Source: Treponema sp.
GTDB lineage: Bacteria > Spirochaetota > Spirochaetia > Treponematales > Breznakiellaceae
Assembly: GCA_031277045.1 (NCBI GenBank)
Contig: JAISLX010000004.1
Location: forward strand, 1 to 6,314
Direction: 5' to 3'
Length of the DNA stretch: 6,314 nucleotides
This document shows, one piece after another, positions 1 through 4,716 of this stretch; the first letter of the stretch is position 1; each line of letters starts with the position of its first letter. The notes beneath the pieces were generated by a model that saw only the letters and a program-made list of their open reading frames with translations, ran no database searches and was not told where the DNA came from. The translations under genes were made by a program, and so were the position numbers.

Positions 1-513
1 TACGAGGGGATCCGGGGGGGCTGCGGGACCGGCGGCCCGGACGAAATAATCGAAGATCTGACGGAAATGCTCAACGTGGTGCGGCTCATGGACGATCTGG
101 GGATGGATTACGTCAACGTCTCCGCCGGAATCCCCGCCCTGACGGGGGCCATAACCCGCCCCACGGAGCCCTCCAAATACCTGGCCTACCACCACCTGCG
201 CTACACCAAAACCGTAAAGGATCTGATACGCGGGGAGAACCGGGGACTCAGGGTCATCGGCTCCGCCTACAGCGCCTACAAGGCGGAGGCCCCGGCCATG
301 ATGGCAGAAACGCTGGGCAAGGGCTATACCGATCTTTGCGGCTTTGGCCGCCAAATATTCGCCGATCCCCTGACCCCCAACAAATACCGGAACGGCGGGG
401 CGGTAAACTGGTGCGTCCTCTGTTCCGGCTGTTCGCGGCTTATGGCGGCCCAGCTTAACGACGGCTGCGTGGTGTACAACGATTACTACAAATCGGTGAT
501 GAAAAAAGCATGA
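1..513 (+). CDS. NADH:flavin oxidoreductase / Old Yellow Enzyme family, C-terminal part (5' truncated by window edge)
   Basis: The frame is open from base 1 and ends at TGA 511-513, giving 170 residues of C-terminal sequence; the start lies outside the window. It reads as the last third of an FMN-binding TIM barrel of the OYE family. Visible elements are a YEGIRGG strand, the DYVNVSAG strand, a GFGRQIFADPLTPNKY segment (the usual FMN phosphate-binding GRQ/ADP region), and then a cysteine cluster C-x2-C-x2-C-x11-C at 411-464. Such a cluster binds [4Fe-4S] in the 2,4-dienoyl-CoA reductase/trimethylamine dehydrogenase branch. By family knowledge this is a cytosolic FMN/Fe-S enzyme reducing an activated C=C bond or oxidising an amine; the substrate cannot be told. 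The protein stops about 14 residues after the last cysteine, so it lacks the C-terminal FAD/NAD(P)H domain of dienoyl-CoA reductase. The next gene overlaps it by 4 bases, suggesting a partner flavoprotein. The family call is firm; the reaction is open. Confidence 0.88.
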   Translation, partial: YEGIRGGCGTGGPDEIIEDLTEMLNVVRLMDDLGMDYVNVSAGIPALTGAITRPTEPSKYLAYHHLRYTKTVKDLIRGENRGLRVIGSAYSAYKAEAPAMMAETLGKGYTDLCGFGRQIFADPLTPNKYRNGGAVNWCVLCSGCSRLMAAQLNDGCVVYNDYYKSVMKKA

Positions 514-2537
514 AGCCGCAAATACGGTTTCTGGGGAAAACAGTAAAAGTAATCGGCAGGGTGTACGACTGCCTGGTGGCCGGCAGCGGCGCGGCGGGTT
601 ACAACGCGGCGATCCACCTTGCTGACTTCGGCGTCGGGAACATCGCCGTCCTTTCCGAAGACCGGCTCAACGGGACCTCCCGCAACGCCGGCTCCGATAA
701 ACAGACCTACTACAAGGTCGCCTGCGCCGGGGCGGAGGGGGATTCCCCCCGGAGCATGGCGGAAACCCTCTTTTCCGGGGGGGGTATGGACGGCGACATC
801 GCCCTCTGCGAGGCCGCCCATTCCCTTGAAGAATTTTTTCACCTGGTATCCCTGGGAGTACCCTTTCCCCACAACGCCTACGGCGAATTCCCCGGTTACC
901 AGACGGACCACGACAGCCGCCGCCGGGCATCCTCCACCGGCCCCTACACCTCAAAGGCCATGACCGAGGCTCTGGAACGGGAAGCGTTCCGGAAAGGCAT
1001 AGCGGTTATCGACAAAACCAGGGTCGTCAAGATACTCCGCTCCGGTGAAGACGGCGGAGCGGGGACAGGGGACCGCGGCGGGAACGGCGCCAAAGACCGG
1101 GCCTTCGGACTTTTCTGCATTGAGGAGGGGAAGGACTTCAGTCTGTACCTGACGAAAAACATTATCTTCGCCGGCGGCGGGAATCCCGGCCTGTACCGGC
1201 AGACCGTCTACCCTCCGGGACAGTTCGGTTCATCGGGGGTCCTGGCGCGGGAGGGGGTCCGCTTCGCCAATATTACCGAATGGCAGTACGGCATCGGGTC
1301 CGTCAAATTCCGCTGGAATCTTTCGGGGAGTTACCAGCAGGTAATCCCGCGCTACGTTTCCATCGACGATCAGGGGGAAGAAGATGAATTCCTCAATGAC
1401 TACTTCCCTTCCATTCGGGAACTGGCGGCCGCGGTTTTTCTTAAAGGCTACCAGTGGCCCTTTAGCGCGGAAAAAACGAAAAACGGAGGCTCCTCGATCA
1501 TCGACATCGCGGTCTACGTTGAACGGCGCGTCAAGGGAAAAAGGGTGTACCTGGATTTTACGAATAATCCCCAGGGCAGCGGTAAAATTGGGAACTTTGA
1601 TCTTTCCGCTGTTACCGGGGAGGCCCGCGATTATCTGGCCGCCTCCGGGGCCCTCCTGGGGGCCACGCCGGTGGAGCGGCTGGGGCAGCTTAATCCCCCG
1701 GCGATTGAACTCTACCGTTCGCACGGCATCGACCTGGCCGCCGAATACCTGGAAATCGACGTGCTGCCCCAGCATCACAACGGCGGCGCGGAACTGAGTA
1801 TCTGGTGGGAAACATCGGTCAAGCATCTGTTCGCCGCGGGGGAATGCGCCGGGAGTCACGGGATTCGCCGGCCAGGCGGCAGCGCCCTTAACGCCGGGCA
1901 GACGGGGGGCCTGCGGGCGGCCACCTACATCGCCGGTTTTTACCTGAAAAACGACCCCTGGTTCGGCCCAGCCGAAAACGGGGAAAAACCGGGGGACAGG
2001 GCGCTGCGGGCGGCGGCGGAAGAACTGGCGGCTTTTGAACGGGGGCTCAGACTCAATTACCCGGCGCGGGGGAAGCGGAATGTCGCGGAAAAACTGCGGC
2101 GGCTCCAGGAAATCAACAGCGGGACGGCGGGTTTTCTGCGAAACAAGGGGGAGGTAGAACGGAGCCTGGCTCTTATCGAAACCCTGGACCGGGAAAGCCT
2201 TGACGCCGCCGGGGAAGAGCTGGATTTGGCCCTCAAATACCGGGAAATCCTGCTGTTAAGCCGGATGCTCCACCAGGGGATATGGTACTACCTGGATTGC
2301 GGGGGACTAAGCCGGGGTTCCTGCGCCGTCATCGCAGGTGATTCCGGTATTAGAAGCCAGGCGGAACGGGGCTTCCTCGCGGACAGCGCCTTTCAGAACC
2401 AGGCGCTTATCACGCGGTTTGACGCCGCCACAAACAGCGTCAGCTCCCTGTTCCGCCCGGTGCGGCCCATACCCGCCGCCGATCTGTGGTTCGAAAAGGT
2501 CTGGGCCGATTACCGGGAGGGCGCCATATTCCATTAG
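510..2537 (+). CDS. FAD-dependent oxidoreductase, fumarate reductase/succinate dehydrogenase flavoprotein-like
   Basis: This is a complete 675-residue protein. Its ATG overlaps the upstream stop (ATGA), so it is probably translated by coupling; no strong ribosome site is visible. The FAD-binding Rossmann motif is at residues 25-30 (GSGAAG, followed by YNAA). A second dinucleotide-fold signature FAAGECAGSHG lies at 441-451, continuing into RRPGGSALNAGQ at 453-464. QHHNGG at 421-426 sits where the family has its HxxGG substrate/FAD loop, and the Arg pair 453-454 precedes the GGS as in fumarate reductases. The remainder, about 480-675, is helical and charged, like the C-terminal helical domain of SdhA/NadB-type proteins. 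No signal peptide or heme motif is seen, so it is probably cytosolic. A Gly/Asp-rich stretch at about residues 176-196 looks like a surface insertion. The substrate is unknown. The adjacent OYE gene suggests a joint role in reducing or oxidising unsaturated acids or similar compounds, which is inference. It is not clearly L-aspartate oxidase or SdhA: no quinolinate genes or SdhBC neighbours are visible. Confidence 0.85.
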   Translation: MKPQIRFLGKTVKVIGRVYDCLVAGSGAAGYNAAIHLADFGVGNIAVLSEDRLNGTSRNAGSDKQTYYKVACAGAEGDSPRSMAETLFSGGGMDGDIALCEAAHSLEEFFHLVSLGVPFPHNAYGEFPGYQTDHDSRRRASSTGPYTSKAMTEALEREAFRKGIAVIDKTRVVKILRSGEDGGAGTGDRGGNGAKDRAFGLFCIEEGKDFSLYLTKNIIFAGGGNPGLYRQTVYPPGQFGSSGVLAREGVRFANITEWQYGIGSVKFRWNLSGSYQQVIPRYVSIDDQGEEDEFLNDYFPSIRELAAAVFLKGYQWPFSAEKTKNGGSSIIDIAVYVERRVKGKRVYLDFTNNPQGSGKIGNFDLSAVTGEARDYLAASGALLGATPVERLGQLNPPAIELYRSHGIDLAAEYLEIDVLPQHHNGGAELSIWWETSVKHLFAAGECAGSHGIRRPGGSALNAGQTGGLRAATYIAGFYLKNDPWFGPAENGEKPGDRALRAAAEELAAFERGLRLNYPARGKRNVAEKLRRLQEINSGTAGFLRNKGEVERSLALIETLDRESLDAAGEELDLALKYREILLLSRMLHQGIWYYLDCGGLSRGSCAVIAGDSGIRSQAERGFLADSAFQNQALITRFDAATNSVSSLFRPVRPIPAADLWFEKVWADYREGAIFH

Positions 2538-2561
2538 CCCCGGTATCCGGTAATGGGCGCA

Positions 2562-2595
2562 TTTTTTGCGGGGCGCGGCCGCGCCCCGCAAAAAA
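2562..2595. repeat. Perfect 34-base palindrome, 25 bases after the flavoprotein stop
   Basis: Six T, a GC-only core centred on GGCC at 2577-2580 (containing GCGGCCGC at 2575-2582), and six A form an exact palindrome. As RNA it would give a 15-pair stem with a 4-base loop. Its position just after the stop at 2537 suggests a transcript end. However, the T run precedes and the A run follows the GC stem on both strands, the reverse of an intrinsic terminator, so there is no U tract after the stem. It may protect a processed 3' end, block elongation by structure alone, or be a repeat-element end. Confidence 0.7.
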
Positions 2596-2611
2596 CCGGG
2601 CTATCCGCTCC

Positions 2612-2638
2612 AATTTTTGCCCCTGCGGGTCAAAAATT
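2612..2638. repeat. Hairpin, AATTTTTG / CAAAAATT arms
   Basis: Arms 2612-2619 and 2631-2638 are exact complements. An inner CCC/GGG stem (2620-2622 with 2627-2629) and a CCTG-type loop complete the hairpin, with one unpaired T at 2630. As with the palindrome before it, the T run is on the 5' arm and the A run on the 3' arm. Confidence 0.6.
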
Positions 2639-2658
2639 CCGCTCCTATCCCTTGCGCT

Positions 2659-2690
2659 GCTCAAAAATGGCCTCCGTGCCATTTTTGAGC
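2659..2690. repeat. Hairpin, perfect 13-base-pair stem with CTCCGT loop; terminator-like
   Basis: Arms 2659-2671 (GCTCAAAAATGGC) and 2678-2690 (GCCATTTTTGAGC) pair without mismatch around a 6-base loop CTCCGT. It has the A-run, GC, loop, GC, T-run order of a bidirectional intrinsic terminator, and more T-rich sequence follows (2691-2701). The GC part is only three pairs, so termination strength is doubtful. It is the best terminator candidate for the upstream operon. Confidence 0.6.
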
Positions 2691-2719
2691 TTTAAGTTTT
2701 TGCAAAGCAAAAACTTAAA
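2691..2719. repeat. Hairpin, perfect 13-base-pair stem with AAA loop
   Basis: Arms 2691-2703 (TTTAAGTTTTTGC) and 2707-2719 (GCAAAAACTTAAA) are exact complements around AAA. It abuts the preceding hairpin with no spacer. The stem is AT-rich, and no U tract follows on the plus strand. Confidence 0.6.
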
Positions 2720-2727
2720 AGTCCATC

Positions 2728-2749
2728 CAGCCGGCCTCCCTGCCGGCTG
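2728..2749. repeat. Hairpin, CAGCCGGC / GCCGGCTG with CTCCCT loop
   Basis: Eight exact pairs (2728-2735 with 2742-2749) enclose CTCCCT. The loop matches that of the 2659-2690 hairpin except at one position, although the outer stem sequence is different. CCTGCCGGC at 2739-2747 can alternatively pair with GCCGGCAGG at 2779-2787, so two folds compete. Confidence 0.55.
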
Positions 2750-2764
2750 CTTCGCAAAACTCCA

Positions 2765-2781
2765 GGCATGGCCTCCATGCC
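2765..2781. repeat. Hairpin, GGCATGG / CCATGCC with CCT loop
   Basis: Seven exact pairs (2765-2771 with 2775-2781) enclose CCT. It contains the third copy of GGCCTCCNTGCC (2770-2781), here within a different pairing register. Its right edge overlaps the segment able to pair with the previous hairpin. Confidence 0.5.
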
Positions 2782-2830
2782 GGCAGGCTGTACTTGCGCA
2801 AATTCGGTATCGCGGCGCGCACAAAAAATG

Positions 2831-2873
2831 CCCCGTATTTTGATTTGCCTTTGGGATGTTCCGGTATACGGGG
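2831..2873. repeat. Inverted repeat CCCCGTAT / ATACGGGG
   Basis: Exact 8-base arms at 2831-2838 and 2866-2873 are separated by 27 bases. The left arm starts where the hairpin array ends. The long loop makes a stable hairpin less likely; a protein-binding site or chance is possible. Confidence 0.35.
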
Positions 2874-2899
2874 AATATTCCATCAACCGGAAGGAAAAG

Positions 2900-2949
2900 G
2901 GCGCTATATATAGCGCCGCGCTTTCCAATAGCGGTACATATAGCGGCAC
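2900..2949. promoter_or_regulatory. 18-base palindrome plus ATAGCG repeats upstream of the LRR operon (candidate operator)
   Basis: GGCGCTATATATAGCGCC at 2900-2917 is a perfect palindrome. ATAGCG recurs at 2910, 2928 and 2940, the last two as ATAGCGGTAC and ATAGCGGCAC. The group lies 79-128 bases upstream of the 88-residue protein's start, where a promoter and operator would be expected. An AT-rich run follows (2951-2971). I see no convincing -35/-10 pair: TTGATT 2840 and TATACG 2865 are 19 bases apart, which is poor. A regulator-binding role is inferred from position and symmetry only. Confidence 0.35.
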
Positions 2950-3016
2950 GAAATATTAAAAAAACATCGTAAATTCCGGAAAAAACGCCTCACGGTTTAA
3001 CCTCTATGTTTGAGAC

Positions 3017-3021
3017 GGAGG
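3017..3021 (+). promoter_or_regulatory. Ribosome binding site GGAGG that fixes the start at 3028
   Basis: GGAGG lies 6 bases before ATG 3028. The in-frame TTG at 3010 has no such site upstream and would include the Shine-Dalgarno sequence in its own coding region, so 3028 is preferred. Confidence 0.75.
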
Positions 3022-3027
3022 CAGGCT

Positions 3028-3294
3028 ATGCAAAATTTACAGGATACACAAAACCGGGTGGCGTGCTGGACGGACGAACTTTTGACGCAAGCCCTTGCCG
3101 GCATGGCGCGGCGCTACGGTACCGGCGTTACCGAAGCGGACGATCAGGAGCTGCGGCGTTTGATACTGGCAAACACCGAGGAGAAAGACGCGGCCGAAAC
3201 CAGCCTATTCTGGAGCAGGGAAATACTGCACGAATTACGCCGGCGGGTCAAGACCGGCAAAATAACCTGGCCGCCGGAGGATAGCCGGGAATAG
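3028..3294 (+). CDS. Hypothetical protein, 88 residues
   Basis: A short, complete gene with a good Shine-Dalgarno site. I do not recognise a family. The product is charged and looks mostly helical: a likely helix at about residues 16-30, then a longer amphipathic one at about 37-72 with many Glu/Arg/Lys, ending in a basic RRRVKTGKITW segment and an acidic tail. It has three Trp (14, 62, 81) and one Cys (13). There is no signal peptide or membrane segment, so it is probably cytosolic. It is the first gene of a same-strand group with the LRR protein (69-base gap) and the HIT-like protein. A small helical protein at the head of an operon could be a regulator or an adaptor, but no DNA-binding motif is evident and this is speculation. 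The gene is believed real because of its ribosome site and position; its function is unknown. Confidence 0.65.
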   Translation: MQNLQDTQNRVACWTDELLTQALAGMARRYGTGVTEADDQELRRLILANTEEKDAAETSLFWSREILHELRRRVKTGKITWPPEDSRE

Positions 3295-3296
3295 TC

Positions 3297-3331
3297 TTTG
3301 TCCTTGCCGGTAAAACCGGCAGGGGGACAAA
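3297..3331 (+). terminator. Intercistronic hairpin, possible attenuator or processing stem
   Basis: Two stacked stems, TTTGTCC (3297-3303) with GGACAAA (3325-3331) and TGCCGGT (3305-3311) with ACCGGCA (3315-3321), enclose an AAA loop. They are separated by a 1x3 internal loop. It begins 2 bases after the stop of the 88-residue gene and is followed by TATTTTGG. It may partly terminate or stabilise the message and so set different levels for the first gene and the LRR gene. The short T run makes full termination unlikely, and no separate promoter for the LRR gene is seen. Confidence 0.5.
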
Positions 3332-3351
3332 TATTTTGGAGAAACATCTCC

Positions 3352-3357
3352 GGGAGG
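3352..3357 (+). promoter_or_regulatory. Ribosome binding site GGGAGG deciding the LRR start
   Basis: GGGAGG lies 6 bases before ATG 3364. This start places the signal peptide exactly at the N-terminus. The upstream in-frame TTG 3298 would add 22 unrelated residues and lies inside the intercistronic hairpin. Confidence 0.8.
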
Positions 3358-3363
3358 TTCATT

Positions 3364-4713
3364 ATGAGGAAGCAAGGCATCGCTTTGTTCATGCTCGCGT
3401 GGTTCGTCGCTGCCGTGTTTGGGCAGAACGCGGAGGATTTTGAATTTACGGTAAACGGTTCGGGAAATGCCCGTACTGTCACCATCACCGGATATAAGGG
3501 GAATCTGAGGGATATCCGCATACCCGGGCAAATAAACGGTATCCCCGTAAGGGTCATCGGGAAAGGATCTTTCCGCAAGGGAAATCTGACCGAAGCCGAA
3601 GTACAGTCAAGGGGGCTTGTTTCCGTGGTAATCCCGAATGGGGTAACCACGGTTGAGCAGGAAGCCTTCGCGTTCAATACCCTGACATCCGTATCCCTGC
3701 CCGGCAGCCTGACATCCATTGGCACGGGGGCGTTCCACTGGAACCAGTTAACCAGCATCGACATTCCGCGTTCAATAAAAGAGATACCTGAAAAATGTTT
3801 CTCCAGCAACAGGTTTAGCGCCGTCACCATACCCGCCTGGATAACCGGCATCGGCGGCGAAGCCTTCGCCAATAACCAACTCACAAGCCTCAGCCTGCCC
3901 GACAGCCTTGCGTTCATCGGGGTATCGGCTTTTAGCTACAACCGGCTGACCGAGGTAAAAATCCCCGCCGGGATTACCTACCTCACCGGTTTCGACAACA
4001 ATCAAATCCGGTCTATAACCATACCGCCTACGGTGACCACCATAGGAAAATATGCCTTCTCCGGTAACCTGCTGACTCGTGTAACCATCCCTTCAACCGT
4101 CACGGAGATAGACGATGGCGCTTTTTCTTATAATGAGCTTACCGGTGTTACCCTTTCAAACGGGATTAGGGAAATAGGTGACAGCGCGTTTTTTCACAAT
4201 AAGCTGACCGGCATCGTTTTTCCCCCGAGCGTTTCCTCTATCGGATCATCAGCCTTTGCGGTTAATGAACTGGCTGAACTGACCATCCCGGTCAGCGTAA
4301 CATCCATTTGGTCCCGTGCGTTTATGGCCAATAATTTGAGGAATGTCATTATAGCGCCCAGTAACGGAACAAGGCCCGCAAAAGAATACAAAGACAATAA
4401 ATGGGTCGATGTACAAATTCCCAATGGGCTAATAAGGCTGGATACGGAATTGTTCGCCGGAAACCAGCTTTCGGCCATAACCATTCCAGAGAACGTTAAG
4501 TATATCCACCATGGCGCACTGAGAAATAACCCCCTGACCAGGGTGACCATCGGCCAAAATGTGGATGTCCATGTTGACGATTATACAAGCTGGATAGGCG
4601 GAGATCCCCTTCCCGATGATACCCAGAAAAATTTTGCGATTTTTTACAACCAAACCGGCAAAAGGGCGGGGACCTACCGGCTGGCCAACGGCCAGTGGCG
4701 TTACGGAGGCTGA
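3364..4713 (+). CDS. Secreted BspA-type leucine-rich-repeat (LRR_5) protein
   Basis: 449 residues. The N-terminus is a typical signal peptide: MRKQ, a hydrophobic stretch over residues 6-19, and likely cleavage near Gly20/Gln21. There is no lipobox cysteine, so it is predicted exported rather than a lipoprotein. Residues 25-85 form the usual N-cap with FEFTVNGSG and INGIPVRVIGKGSF. From about 85 to 400 there are roughly thirteen 22-residue repeats of the form LTSVxIPxxVTxIGxxAFxxNx, e.g. 107-128, 129-150, 151-172 and 173-194. The repeat at 195-214 is short and lacks the IGxxAF part. An insertion at about 329-347 (APSNGT...DNKW) interrupts the solenoid. The C-terminal tail, about 409-449, includes GKRAGTYRLANGQW. 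BspA-like proteins mediate adhesion to host or bacterial surfaces in oral and gut bacteria (family knowledge); a surface or periplasmic binding role is inferred here. The gene ends 3 bases before the next one, whose ribosome site lies within its last codons. Confidence 0.92.
   Translation: MRKQGIALFMLAWFVAAVFGQNAEDFEFTVNGSGNARTVTITGYKGNLRDIRIPGQINGIPVRVIGKGSFRKGNLTEAEVQSRGLVSVVIPNGVTTVEQEAFAFNTLTSVSLPGSLTSIGTGAFHWNQLTSIDIPRSIKEIPEKCFSSNRFSAVTIPAWITGIGGEAFANNQLTSLSLPDSLAFIGVSAFSYNRLTEVKIPAGITYLTGFDNNQIRSITIPPTVTTIGKYAFSGNLLTRVTIPSTVTEIDDGAFSYNELTGVTLSNGIREIGDSAFFHNKLTGIVFPPSVSSIGSSAFAVNELAELTIPVSVTSIWSRAFMANNLRNVIIAPSNGTRPAKEYKDNKWVDVQIPNGLIRLDTELFAGNQLSAITIPENVKYIHHGALRNNPLTRVTIGQNVDVHVDDYTSWIGGDPLPDDTQKNFAIFYNQTGKRAGTYRLANGQWRYGG
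4705..4709 (+). promoter_or_regulatory. Ribosome binding site GGAGG inside the LRR gene's last codons
   Basis: GGAGG lies 7 bases before ATG 4717 and overlaps the final glycine codons of the LRR gene. Ribosomes ending the upstream gene pass over it, which points to translational coupling. Confidence 0.75.
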
Positions 4714-4716
4714 ACG

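Larger units (their letters stand above)
2559..2831. repeat. Tandem inverted-repeat array between operons
   Basis: Almost every base of this stretch belongs to one of six hairpins, described individually. The outermost words are imperfect inverted copies: GCATTTTTTGCG at 2559-2570 and, on the other strand, GCATTTTTTGTG at 2820-2831 (11 of 12 identical). The word GGCCTCCNTGCC occurs three times, at 2669-2680, 2733-2744 and 2770-2781, with N = G, C and A. A longer gapped direct repeat, GCTGCT..CAAAA..ATGGCCTCC, starts at 2656 and at 2746. No credible gene crosses it. Candidates are a MITE/REP-like interspersed repeat, a transcript-end structure for the upstream operon, or a structured RNA. The structure is plain in the sequence; its role is unknown. 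Confidence 0.75.

Noticed and set aside
1230..1859. Long antisense frame of 209 codons within the flavoprotein gene
   Set aside because: It lies wholly opposite a gene with clear family motifs, has no ribosome site or recognisable motif, and is expected from GC-rich codon use.
2559..2790. CRISPR array
   Set aside because: The repeats are short, differ in surroundings and are irregularly spaced (64 and 37 bases). There are no uniform spacers or cas genes.
2553..2843. 96-codon plus-strand frame through the palindrome array
   Set aside because: It is made of inverted-repeat sequence, has no Shine-Dalgarno site, and its translation is arginine/proline-rich noise.
2768..2959. 63-codon frame, with a possible shorter form from ATG 2828, upstream of the LRR operon
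   Set aside because: No ribosome site at either start and no recognisable motif. The repeated Tyr-Ser-Gly residues come from the ATAGCG DNA repeats.
3144..3917. Antisense frame of 257 codons across the 88-residue and LRR genes
   Set aside because: It is the mirror of repetitive LRR codons. The plus-strand signal peptide and repeats explain this DNA.
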